DNA of 64,000 nucleotides, from assembly GCA_002914845.1 (NCBI GenBank), contig JXTC01000286.1, forward strand, positions 301,036 through 365,035. Reading direction: 5' to 3'. Position numbers and translations under genes: made by a program. This stretch comes from Trema orientale (lineage: Eukaryota; Streptophyta; Magnoliopsida; Rosales; Cannabaceae). The notes beneath the pieces were generated by a model. The model was not told the origin of the DNA. It was given only the letters and a program-made list of their open reading frames with translations, and ran no database searches. This document shows, piece after piece, positions 24,735 to 36,322 of the stretch. The stretch's first letter is position 1; every line of letters begins with the position of its first letter.

Positions 24735-25440
24735 ATATTTTTAATTATAAAGCATCTTATGATATTTATTTAATTCAAGAGTACAGGTTGGACCTTTAGT
24801 GAAATAAGTCCATAACAAGTAGTACAAGCCCACTTGTATTAAGAGTTAATTAGAACCGAGCCCATTGTCTACTGAAGCGTGAATTTAATAGGTCTATTGG
24901 GTCTCCAACCTACAGCAACATCTAGGATTGTATGGGATCAAAAGAATTTGGTTTAAATAGTTTTCTGGGTAATTACACAAAGTGAAAAAAGGCTGGATAG
25001 GAAGGTGGGCCACTAGGGCCCACCACACTGCTCTAAATAGCAGTGAAATTCAGCAAACCCTATGCCCACTAGGGTTGGCTGAATTCTCCCTTGGGAGGAG
25101 CATTTTAAAGTCTCCCTCCATTCTTTAAGTAAAAAGTTCAGTTTTTGCTGAAACATTTGTTAGGCGGCTATTTACAAAAAATTAAGAGAAAAATACGATA
25201 AAGAAATTCTTAGAGCCACTATTAGAGGCCATTAGAGTTCTTGGATTTTCATTTGAAGGTTGATTAAGTACGAGGTATTCACATACCTCTGCAGTTTCAA
25301 GTTTGGTTAGTTTAGGTACAATCTTTTATATGTATTTGTTTCATAACAAAGATCCAAAATTGTTTTTATGAAAAACTAAATCTGGAAAAAGTTTTGTTTT
25401 CTACACTTTTGCTTAATCTATTTTTTAATCACGTAGTTCA
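24735..25440 (+). mobile_element. Copia-like LTR fragment, right arm of an inverted pair
   Basis: This is the plus-oriented partner of 23820-24310, longer by a GGCCCACTAGGGCCCACC-containing block near 25005-25035. The two face each other across about 420 bp of unrelated sequence. No open polymerase sequence lies between them, so this is not a whole element. It probably reflects two independent or inverted insertions. Confidence 0.6.
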
Positions 25441-25911
25441 TATATTTAATCAATAGTCCAGTGCGACTTGGGTGATCAGGCAGCTGATTAGGAGGCTATT
25501 TACTTTTGTAGTTCGTTTCTTAATAATGCTTGGAACTTTAGATTTAAGTTTGGTATCATGTTGTTAGTACATTTTAAGTAGGAGATATTTCACATTGACA
25601 TAAGAATACTACTTTGAACTCTGTTTGTAATCTCTATACGCCATATTAGTACTTAGTACTTGGTTGTGGATGATGATGCATAGATTTCTATTTAATTATA
25701 GATTTCTAACTACTATTTAGTCTATGTTTAATGGTAAAAATGAACAGTGGGATTGGTTCACTAATTTGGATTCATTTATTTTCAAAGATGGAATTGTTTT
25801 TTAACTTAAAAACATTTTCGACATTTTTAATCAATAAACTAGGTTTTTCTATATTAGGTGAGACTCTCATTTCGCCACTGACCTAGGTTTGGGTTGTGAT
25901 AGCAATTCACC
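25441..25911 (+). mobile_element. 3' part of an LTR of the 17228-19174 family
   Basis: The stretch follows the last 450 bp of the solo LTR at 17228-19174 closely: TTGGGTGATCA, then GTTGTGGATGATGATG, GGTTCACT, TTTCGCCACTGACC and an end near TTGGGTTGTGATAGCA. Only this 3' part is present. It joins directly to the Copia-like arm on its left. Confidence 0.6.
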
Positions 25912-25919
25912 AAAAATAT

Positions 25920-27500
25920 GGAAAAAGGTGAATAGTGACACATGATTTTGAAATTTTGAGAAGTCAAATTTTGATTTGACTGTTGATCATAAAATTGATC
26001 ATGTTTTTGGAATATACTCATCGAAAGAAGAATTTCAATATATATATTGACTGTCGAATTTGATGGTCGCCGAAACCTACTTGGTAAGGCTTGGGACTTA
26101 AACCATGTTGCTTGCCAAGACTCGGGTTTTGTCCCAGAGCTAAATTAGACAACTGAGGAGTCATTCCTAGCTAATTTCAATGTTGCGATCGTGATTGCAA
26201 GGTTTGTTCAGTCATTCAGGCCGCTATTAGAGAAGCCACTCCTCAACATGAGCGAATGGAGGTCCCCACACGTCGAACAAGTGTCCAATCAAGTAGCGAG
26301 GGAAACCATGAGCAACTAATAGCTAGATGTAGCTATCACAATTAGGTAGGAGTTCAGTTACATAATTTTGTATTGATTTTTATCATGAATTTATTTAATT
26401 TGACTAAACATGAAACTTTATGAATTAAATTATAGAAATGTGATATAAATTGATTTAAAGTATACAGATTAATACAATGAACTATGTGAGAGTCATATCA
26501 CATTAGATGGCATGCTATATATATATATATATATAAAATATGTCATTTGTGCAAAAGTATACATTGTAGAATTTACTAAAAACAGTAGTTATGCTACCAA
26601 AATTTCTAGAAAATTTCAAATATTTGTAATCTAGTTATGGAAACTAAGCGAACAATTCTAGCATGAATATATGTCCAAGAAGACATGCAAGAAACACTAG
26701 CACGAATGTCTATGTGGGACATGCAGACAATGTTTGCACAAATATATATTCAATTTAGACATGCATACATGTCATATCATAGGTATAAATAATGCTTTGA
26801 GAACACGCAAACTATACCATATTATGGTGTGTGTGTATGTGTCTGTGGTATGGTTCAAATATAAAAATATTTGAGAAATTGCCAGAAATTAGCTTTGAAT
26901 ACAATTTTCTGGAAATATTGATTTATAAAGTGTTTGGAAATATTTTACTAAATCACTAACCATGCAGGTTTATAAAACATACCGGCCTGTGAAAATGATA
27001 ATTAAATTCCTATTAAGCATTCATATGCTCACCCTTCCCGCTGCCCTATTCTCCTTTTTCCTCCCACTTTTAGGTGTTAGCTTGAGCAAGATGGATGATC
27101 ATTTAGCTAGTAGAATTATTTGGGTTTTTCTAGCAATTTTGACTATTCTTCTAGGTTCACTTTGTTGTTTGTTTTCTTTCCATCTTCCTCAATTCCTTGT
27201 TGTTTGTTTCTTTTCATCTTACTTAAGAATTATTTAATTGTGTTCAACAATACTTATGAGTAGATATATAAGGATATCTTTATATCGATTACAGATTTTG
27301 TATATATGAGGACATTTTAGATATAATTGTGGGGACACTTAATTTGTTTATGGGTATTAACCGTTTTCTAAAATTTTAAGACTGATCGAGACACAAGTAT
27401 TTTATAACTTAAGCCCCTGATTTGAGTTATGTTAAAATTTTCTTATTGATGTTCAATCTTAAATAAACTGAAATTTTGAAAGGATGAAATCTTTGAGATA
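25920..27500 (+). mobile_element. Diverged LTR-like sequence related to the solo LTR family
   Basis: Landmarks of the 17228/32547 LTR family appear in the same order: TTTTTGGAATATACTC with an ATATATATTGACTG tract, AGCTATCACAATTAGGTAGG, GAGTTCAGTTAC, then ATGCAGGTTTATAAAAC and ATATGCTCACCCTTCC. The 3' part departs from the solo LTRs and looks like a sister family. The ends are not defined, and it is an old fossil. Confidence 0.45.
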
Positions 27501-28390
27501 AAAATGTTTTGTTTTTATGAACTAAAAGTGCCTTTTAACACATAGTTAATTATGGACATTATAAGGCTAATTTTAGAAGTTAGAAGAGGCCTTGAGCATG
27601 CATGATGCAAAAGTTTGTCAAGTATCCTTGTTATTCTGAGAGACTACCTGTAAAGAAGTCTTGAATTAAAAACTCGTTTCTCTATACAAGATAAACTTCT
27701 TGGTTTTTGGATTAACCTTATTATAGTGTATAAAACATTTCTCATATTTCCTTCCATCTTTTAATTAATTGCATTTGAGCGATAAAAGGGGCCATTAATT
27801 TGATGTTATTCTTCAGCTTTAGTAGAAGTACTTATGCGAGGTTGCTGATATATAGTAACATTTAAGTTAAGCAAAAGTATTTTCTGACTCCAGAAAAAAG
27901 AAAAAGAAAAAGAACTCTCTTACCATTGCCATCATCCCAATACTTTTGACATGTTAATCTATGTTGCTAATCTTGTGATTTATTAGCATATTTTTTATGC
28001 TATAGTATGATCAAAAGAATACACAATCTTGTCTAAACTTTACACGTGCACAGAGCACCCACCACCTAGTTATTAATAAAATTTTGTTGATGGAAGGGTT
28101 TGGTTATTAGGATGCTTTATAAACTTGTTTCTTCTCATGTTATAATACTATTCATCTGAAAATATTGATAATCTTTGTGCAAGTACAATGACCCATTTAA
28201 GACAATGACTTATGCTTAATTAATTAATACAGTATCAAGAATTTGATACTTAATTTAAATACAAACCATATACTCTTAACATTTCAAAGTTTCTACTAAT
28301 AAATTATAATAACAAATAAGATTGTTAAATTTTCACGTCTTAAAATCGACCTCACTAAACACAATTTTCAACTGAAACTATTTTAGAATC
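27501..28390. other. Gene-free stretch
   Basis: AT-rich intergenic sequence between LTR remains and the broken subtilase copy. I see no coding potential or defined element. Confidence 0.55.
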
Positions 28391-29000
28391 TCACTGGACC
28401 GGAGAGGACCATTGCCTAAGCTTATTATCTAGAAGACTTCTGTATTTAAAGTATTCGATGTTCACAGTGAAAACGATACGAACAGAACGCCAGCCATTAA
28501 ACCAAGTAATATGTTCAAAATTATAGCCACTAGGTGCCTTCTTGCCATCAAACGACACCTCAAAAGGAACTCTTTTCAAGCCCTTGGTGAACACAATCTT
28601 CTTCGGAATGACCTTTGCATCTAACCCTTTTAATGGTGCATGAACTTAAGTAGTGTGTGTAGAGTTGGAGGGTCCTATATTGGTTAAAGTCCTTTTAATG
28701 ACTCTTGGACCTTGATGTCGTTTGAGCTTCCCAATAGAGATAGAAGGATAATTAACGTTGGAGATGAGTTCGTCGTTTGAGAGCTTGGGGCATTCAAACT
28801 TTGTGTCATTTGACATGGATCTTATATCTTTCTCTGAACAGCCATAGTAGCAAAGGAATTGAAGATAGTCTTGTATCGTCATTTAGTCCTTGGTTTAGTT
28901 CTTTCATTGGGTTTATTTTTCCAACTCCTGCCTCGTGTGGGTTTGCTATATAGTTTGAGCTGTTTGTCAATTGCTTCCTCATGTTGTCATATGTGGTTGC
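28391..29000 (-). pseudogene. Truncated copy of the last subtilase exon
   Basis: This is a broken duplicate of exon 11 of the subtilase at 3757-4316. Read on the minus strand, it begins after an acceptor-like TTGGTGTAG with TTYDN, passes through [13 protein letters not shown], then DYLQFLCYYG, ISNVNYPSIS and [16 protein letters not shown]. Residues corresponding to GLVFETT are lost together with the reading frame, and further on a CAA codon has become TAA after the STHTT stretch. The old stop is gone, so the tail reads on for about 20 residues. About 100 bp of the preceding intron is copied as well, so the duplication was of genomic DNA and not of mRNA. No upstream exons were found. It cannot encode a protease. 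Confidence 0.88.
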
Positions 29001-29351
29001 TACACCAATGAAGAAAAGAGATATTTAATATAATCAAGAACTAATTAAAGCTTATGAATGCAACATGTTCTTCTAAATATTAGCTTCTTTTTTTGGAGTT
29101 AATATAATATTTATGAGAAATTAGTATCAGTAATATTATCATTAATAAATATATACTAGGTTGTTCATCTGTGAGGGATGAACAAATTATTAAATTTCCT
29201 ATTTTATTCCATCTAATAACTAAATTTCATGTTAAGGTCGTGTTAATTAAGTCAATATGTCATCATGCTTATGAAATAAAAAAAAAAAACGCAGGCTAAT
29301 CTTCCATCGACATCAAAAATTATCGTTATTATTAAATTTTCTTATTCAATA

Positions 29352-29594
29352 GGGTAATGCTGTAGGGCAACTTAAGATACCAAGCACCACAGGAGGTATC
29401 AGGTTTTTACTGGAAGATAGAATGAAACTTCAAGTGGGACCCAATATATTAATGTCATCTTCCAATGAAAAACTGACACCTATGACACTTCAAGTTGGAC
29501 CCAGTGTGGGACCTAATATATTAATATCGTCTTCTAGTAAAAAATTGACATCTCCTATGGTGTTTGGCTCCTTATGATGCCCATAGCATTACTC
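29352..29594. mobile_element. MITE (AATGCTATGGG family)
   Basis: The left end GGGTAATGCTGTAGGGCAAC pairs with the right end, which on the opposite strand reads GAGTAATGCTATGGGCATC. Pairing extends inward through the ACCATAGGAG and GTCCCAC blocks. TTCAATAG occurs at both flanks (29345-29352 and 29597-29604), consistent with an 8-9 bp target duplication. The element at 1635-1818 has similar ends. Confidence 0.7.
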
Positions 29595-29604
29595 TGTTCA
29601 ATAG

Positions 29605-30059
29605 TATTTGCTTCATTAGTGGTTGTTAGGCAAGGGAGAAGGAAGGTACAGTTGGGTGTCAACTTAGTGCAATAAAACACAAATCAGTGTCGTGAATGCC
29701 ATCTTGTGCTTACCTAGAGCCGACGAAGAAAATGCTATAAATGAGTTCTAGACATTAAATTAAAGGTATTTGACGTGTTAAACGCACAGTGAATTCGGCT
29801 CTAAAAAGTGTAAAAAATGTATTTTACCGAAAAGTACCATTTGACCAAGTTATCAGTAAATATGATTTTAATACATGTGCACATAGTATTGCTTTCATAA
29901 ATATATTTTTTATTCTTTTAGCACACCGAGCTCTCTCTCTGAGGGTATTAAATCTTTACACTGCATTGGAACACTTTGACAATCATTAATATAATAACAT
30001 AAGTGTAAAAGTACATAATATAAGAAATGAGCATCTAACTATGAAATTAATATTAATGA
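29605..30059. other. Gene-free stretch
   Basis: AT-rich sequence between the MITE and the fossil gypsy element. Nothing was recognised in it. Confidence 0.5.
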
Positions 30060-32040
30060 CTTCTAGATGCCTAATATGATACAAAAACGTGTTTATTATT
30101 GGCTTAGTATACATGTGAGAATCTTGGGCACCACAATAACTGCAGATGAATGGCATCATCAGTAAAGCCATTGTATTAAAATGTACCAGAAAATTTGCAA
30201 TATGTATGTTAGGGTCATCGCTTGGTAGTCCACTAAAGCTTGGATTATTTGCGAGGTAGATGATTTGACCTCGAAGTTATTGGATTGAATGGCTAGCTTC
30301 CTGATGACTGATTGTATCCCTATGCCCTTGGGTATTGCATAGTCCCTGATTGTGCGATTGTCATTAACTCTATCTCCTCCTTCTACCAGAGTGCTTTGCG
30401 CTTTTCTACAAGCTTCTCTAATTTTTTTTTTAAAAAAAATGTATGAATAAAAATAAATAAATAAAATAATTTAAATTAAAACTAAAGCTATTTACTATTG
30501 ATATTAGCAAAAACAAAACAATTCCTAGTAACAACGCCAAATACTTATTGTAAAAAGTAATTGCAAGTGCATAATATCGCAAACAAATAATATAATTATA
30601 AGTATGAATATCGTTCCCATAAGTATTGTATTTATTAATTATCAAAATTAATCTCACTCTTATTTTATTTGAATAAACTAAAAAGGAAATTTGCATTGAA
30701 ATAAAATAAATCAAAGCGAAATAAATTAAACTGGAATTCAAGAGACTAAAGGCCTTGGGTGTCCGTTTTCACCAGCATTAATTCCATTTAAATCTCCTAG
30801 TAAATTAAATTAGGTTCTAATCTATATGTTGAAAAAGAATTTCTCTAATATAATCATTAATCTTTCTCAAGCATTAATAGTTCAATTTGACAAGTAAATA
30901 TCCTACATCTCTGTGATAATTCTAAGTTAGCCAAATTTCATTAAGAACAAAAAATTCATAAACAATACATAAATCAAATAAATATCTTTATTTTATGTCA
31001 ATATATGGCATTCCAATTAAGGCTAATTTGATTATTACTTCTCAATCTCAAACCAAATTCTGAATCATGCAAGTGTTGATCAGACACTTACAAGCATTAA
31101 GAACAAATTGATTACCCAACATACATTGGAATAAACTTTAATTTAATTAACTAAAAATATTTACATTCATAATATGGTTACACTGTAACCCTGGAAAAGA
31201 AAATCTAATGCATAGCTAACACAAAGAAAAACATAATTTTAGACAAAGAATAAAGAGAAGAAAAACTCTTGAGGGAATGTGGGTCGAAGCACGTCCTTTC
31301 CGAGTTGTGCTAGCCGTCTAAAACTCTCAAAAGTCATCCAAAATAAGCCCTAAAGGTTCCAATTTATAGATTTTTTACCTCAGGGGAAAAATTATAATAA
31401 AATAGAGTTCAGAAGACTCTAGACCCGTAAATCAGTGCTACGGCACCCACAAACCAGCGCTCTAGCACTCACTCTCGGGAAATCTCACGATTTTCCTCGT
31501 TTCGTTCTCTTTCTTTTATTTTTTCCAAAAACATGACTTTGGCATATAATCCTATGCGGCTGAAATAGGTAAGCCCGCACGAAACTCATCGTTGATTGGC
31601 TAATTGAAAAAGTAGCTTTAAGTTTGTTGATGTGGCCATAATGGATTAGATCTGAAACCGGATGTACAGGAGATGAGAAACACGAGATCCGACACCTAGG
31701 AGAGAACCTACAACTACTTCGACCGGGCCCCATATCACGTACCCCACACGCACTAGATGAACCATGATCTCGATCAAACGGCCAAAATTGTGCCTTTCTC
31801 TTTCTTCTTTACTCGCCCAACTAGAGCTCTGTTTTAACCGAGATTTCCTTATTTTTTATATTTTAAATCAAGATAAATTCAAATCAAATTAAATTAAAAC
31901 TGGAACGACTAAAAGAAAAGACAAAATATCATAAAATCAAGCCTAAATACTCAAAATCAATTTCAAAACAAAATACTTAATTATTTTAAAATTATACTAA
32001 AATTCTTAAAGACATATTTTTATATGTAATTATGACTGTA
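30060..32040 (-). mobile_element. Fossil Ty3/gypsy element, Athila/Tat-like: LTR end, primer site and start of gag
   Basis: On the minus strand an LTR-like sequence ends near 30553 in TTTTTACA and is followed within a few bases by TTTGGCGTTGTTACTAGG, a worn form of the primer-binding region seen in Athila/Tat elements. After it comes a long leader with pieces of the typical gag start (a RTMREYA-like segment, then PAIQSN-NFEVKSST and a DDPNMHIANF-like segment), reaching to about 30060. The LTR stretches towards about 32040, but its outer end is not defined. Pol and the second LTR are absent; the remnant is broken in many places and old. Confidence 0.6.
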
Positions 32041-32546
32041 CTATTCATAGAATTAGTCCTTAAACCATTGACATTTTCCTCATAGCATTTGAACCATTGA
32101 AAGCCAATTTCTATTACCCCTTCAATTCCACAATTTTCAAACTTGTCTTGCAACTCTAATCTACATGTCCTCTAATCTACATGTCCTGTTGTAAATCAGG
32201 CTCCTAACCAACAAGTTTCCCAATTAGAGTCATAAAAAAATAAATAAAATAAAAATTGAACTTCAAACCCACCATTGCAAGCTCCTGACTCACTAAGCTC
32301 TTAAATTAAGACCAGCCTACATTATACACTTTGCATACACCTAGTGGACACAATAAACAAAATAGATAGCACATAAACACAATAATATTTTATATTCAAT
32401 TTAATGAAAAAATTGTACACGAAGTTTTACAGTAACATTTCAGAGGCTAAAATTCTCTGAAGTACCTTAGCTTACATTTGTTTGGGCAGAGAAAGACCAA
32501 AACATAAGCATTTTTTGAATGTGTAAAAAATAAATCCAATTATGAG
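32041..32546. other. Gene-free stretch
   Basis: AT-rich sequence with a short tandem duplication at about 32160-32188, where CTCTAATCTACATGTC occurs twice. No gene was seen. Confidence 0.5.
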
Positions 32547-34726
32547 TGTCATGACCCAAAACCTGAGTCAGTGGCAGAAGGAGAATTTCACAAAGATGAG
32601 AAATTCCTTATCTTAGTTGAAAAGTGTCTTAAAGTTTCAATTTTATAAAACAGTCTATTTAAAAAGATATTTAAAATTTTATCCTGTGAACCTCTCCTAC
32701 AATTCGTATGCACCATTAAACATAGATCGAATAATATCAAAAAACGTAGTTCAAAAAGTAGGGTTCAAGCATCATCATCATCCATAACAAACATCAAATA
32801 TCAGGATGGCATATATAAGTTCACAGACATAACAGAAAGTAGTAATCTTGGTTCAATGCTAATACAAATCCCAAACAGTCCAAACACCACAACAACACGC
32901 TTCAAGTATTACCAAGATAACGAACTACAGTCAAGATGGTATCTTTAATCCTCTTGCTCACCAAGGTCGTACTGGACACTACCTGAGGAGGAAGGTAGGG
33001 AGGGTGAGCATACAATGCCCAGTAAGAAAACAGTTACCTCGAAGGAAAACATTCAATGATGGAAAACTCCTGCATAGTTAATTTAAATCCAAAACATACA
33101 CACATATATATATAATCCAAACCGGCATCTCATATATATATAAAGCAGTAAATCAAAACCATTCAATCCATTTGCATATGATACAAATCAACCCATACCC
33201 ATGAACTCTCATCCTCTCATCTGTGGAAACCCAAGATGATGGCACTAAGTGTACCTAACAGCCTACCTGAAACCTAAGCCCATACCCGGAGGGGACATCC
33301 ATGTGTCGCCTACCAAACCTGAAGGGGCAACCGAATTGCCTACGCCTACCGAATGGGGAAGTAATCAGAAGTAACAAAACCCTGCGCGGGTTTATGAACT
33401 CTACACCGACGGTGGGGCACGCAGCGCCACACTGTAAACCCACGATACTAACACGGTGCTCATGTATGATTCTATGACATGTGCAATACAGAACTGAAGT
33501 GTGAAAATAATCGTGCTCTAGTTTTTCAATAAAATAGGTATATTAGGTTTTATAGAAAAACGGGCAAAATAACAGCCCTATTTTTGATATACCTAAAAAT
33601 AACCTGTACTCAGAAAATTCCCATAGCAATACAGTATATATCATACAATCACTTTCCATCACACATATTTCAAATAGTTCAAAAACCACATTTGCTCTAA
33701 ATAAGTTTTATTCGAAAACAATATAAAACGAAGGTAACTGAATCCCTACCTCATTAGAATAGCGATATCACGCTATTGAATCCCCAAGGTGTCGTTAGAC
33801 GATTGCCCGGAGGGTCGGGAACTAATTCCAAGCGCTCGATCGTCCTCTTGCGAAAAACCAACTTCTCAACGGAGCTTCAAATCCTCAAATGGACCTCTTC
33901 ATTGAATTCCTAGCACCCAAAATAGCTAGGTTAGACATATAACTCGTCCAATTCGAGTCTGGGCCCACACCGGACCGGTGGCATGCAAAACGAGGTAAAA
34001 TCTTAGCCGTCCAATCTCGTTTTTTGTGCGGGTCACCAAACAAGACAATATATATATCAAACTTCTCCATTTTTCCGAGTACATTCCAAAAATGATGACA
34101 AAAACACAATCCAACGGCCGGATCAAAAACTAAAATTCAAAACTCAAAACATCTAAAAGTGGCAACTTTCAAACCGGACAGTATGGGGTCGTGAAACACA
34201 TACCTTGACGATCCTTACGACGATACGAATCCAACGAGCCTGGTTTGAGGTCAAACGGTGGCCGGAATAGTCAACGGTGACCAAAACTCCTCCGAGGCTT
34301 CTCCTCCTTCTCCGGCGACAATGAGCAGCTCCGGTGGCTGCTGCTGGTCGGCGTCGATCTCGTGGCGGCACGGCGAGGCAACGCCGGCTGGTCGGCTGGC
34401 CGGACGAGGCCCGAGGTGGCCGCTGCACTCCTTCGGTGGTCTTCGGCCGAGAGAAAACTGGGAGTGAGAGAGAGAGTGATCGAGAGCAAGGGAGAGAGAA
34501 GAGAGAGAGTGAGTGGAAGATTGAGCCCACGTGGGGGAAGTAGGAGACTGCAATTTTTTATAAAATTACACTATAGTCCACGTTTCCCAAACTCTGTCAA
34601 TCTAGTCCTCCAGAATTTGCATTTTAGTCCTTTCTCACAAAACTTTTGCAAATAAATCCTCCCAATAAAATATCCGGAAAGTTGGTAAAATATCCAAATT
34701 ACCCTCAAAAATTCCGGGTTTTTACA
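32547..34726 (-). mobile_element. Solo LTR, 2.18 kb, same family as 17228-19174
   Basis: Read on the minus strand, it opens with TGTAAAAACCCGG and closes with GGGTCATGACA. The flanks are ATGAG (32542-32546) and ATAAG (34727-34731), a 5-bp duplicate with one change, so the insertion is older than the one at 17228. It contains a GC-rich, CT-rich block at about 34250-34530 in which long open frames overlap on both strands; these are LTR sequence and not host genes. No internal region is present, so it is a solo LTR. Confidence 0.85.
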
Positions 34727-34924
34727 ATAAGAAATAAACCAGACGAAAACTTACAATTGACATTCCTCCCATATTTTATAGGTTCCTAGTAGGTGATACT
34801 ATTATTAGTACCAGCGAAAGGTACTGATGGAGGATATAGTACATGCTATTTGACATTAGTGTCGCAGACCCCACCGTAATTTCTCAATGTTTCTCAGATT
34901 TTTCCCATAGGATATAGCTACTGA

Positions 34925-36185
34925 CCTGAAGTTTGTCCAGATACAGAAACAAAGTAGGCTTGATTCATGCTCTCATTTTTGTGGGAGACTTGAACTTGGA
35001 GAAATGAGGTAGCAGTTACCCTGCAAGTCAAAATTTGATTAACTCGATCACTGAAAACAGACTGTTGATTCAATATCTGGGACCAAATAAAGTCAGGCCA
35101 CGAAAGCATACCTAGTTCGTAAGACAAGACTGATTTCTTTATATCCATGTCAAAAGATTCCAACAATATGGTTCTTGAGACCCATTAACAGACCAGCCCC
35201 ACTACTTGAGCTCGCGTCCACATCTGCGACTTTTGCAAATGAATCTGTTATCGTTGGAACCAACAGGACCGAAATGCACAAACAAGGAGTTAAGAACCAC
35301 AGTGCACATTTACACTCTCTTCTACCTTAGATCAATGTTCTAAATATACTTGAGTGATTAATCAAGGAAAGAAATTCAATTTTTTTTCAAAAGAAGTTCA
35401 GGCTTGAGTTAAACCTCGAATATGTTACCAATAGAGAGTTAGAGAAGTTTAGATATGTTGACCGAGTAAAGTAGTACAAGAAAATGGTCTGCAGTTAAAC
35501 ATTTAATAGAAGGACCCATTTAAATTCAAAATAAGCTTCAAAGCTCTCCACCTTAATAATTACTTCTCAAGCAACTTCTGAACTAGCAGACAACATAAAA
35601 AGGACTATAGATGTTGAAAAATTATGGCCACAGCTCCAAACTATGCAAGATGGTACTGGTTTTGACTCTTAAGTCTTAAAGGAGTTGTTAATAGTATCAC
35701 AAAAAAAAAGAGCAGCAAAAATGTTAACGTAAATTTACATTATCTCGTACTTCCTCTCGATTGGTTCACATTTTGCTAATGCATGTTCTCATTCTTATCT
35801 GAAGCATAAAAACTGTTACCCAATTATTGAAACAGGAATTTATAACTTGCATTTTTCAATATCAACCAGTGTGCCCAAAAGTTGCTTGTCTTATATGCAC
35901 ATTTTTTTGCTGGACACTATCATATATATACACATATATACATATATATCCAGAAACCTATATGGCTCTCAATAAAGGTGGGCATTATTTGAGTATGTTG
36001 TGTGAATATGTGTATCATAGCATGAAAAGTGGAGAAATATGTAGTGAAACTTGAGACTTAGCAATCTTGTCCACATGGAAACATCATTAACATCATAAAT
36101 AATTGACTGAAAATGACTCACCGTCTTAAACTTTAAGTTCACTAATGAGATTAACTTGGGCACCAAGTGAAACAGTCAACCACCT
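34925..36185 (-). pseudogene. Eroded copy of NCA1 exons 6-8
   Basis: Three pieces of NCA1-like sequence lie in order on the minus strand. At about 36125-36180 is a relic of exon 6 (LTVSL then DLK-like, compared with LSVSLNKIGDLK). At about 35101-35262 is exon 7: SFAKVADVDASS against SLAKVADVDRSL, then, after a frame change, LLESFDMDIKKSVLSYEL against the LVEPLKLKSEEIGLEPR end. At about 34990-35025 is exon 8 (TATSFLQVQ against SVLEFLKSQ), preceded by an intact TTGCAG acceptor. Some splice signals survive (GTGAGT after 36131, GTATGC after exon 7, GTCAGT at about 34925). Frame changes and stops rule out function. These pieces may now be read as part of the 3' region of the PPR transcript. Identification rests on my alignment by eye. 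Confidence 0.6.
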
Positions 36186-36322
36186 GGAGCCAATTAACTA
36201 GAACATACGTATGCGGAGTTCAGAATTTATACACTTTAATAGTATATATGCCAAAAAGAGAAAGTGGTAGATACAGCACCTTTCACCGATTTCAAACTCA
36301 ATTCACCACAGAATGTCACCTC

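Noticed and set aside
26962-27237. 91-codon hydrophobic frame on the plus strand resembling a membrane protein
   Set aside because: It overlaps LTR-family sequence (ATGCAGGTTTATAAAAC and following) that also occurs in the non-coding solo LTRs.
34153-34655. Long overlapping open frames of 70-125 codons on both strands
   Set aside because: They lie in the GC- and CT-rich block of the solo LTR at 32547-34726, and the homologous block at 17394-17732 shows similar frames. They follow from composition and do not resemble proteins.
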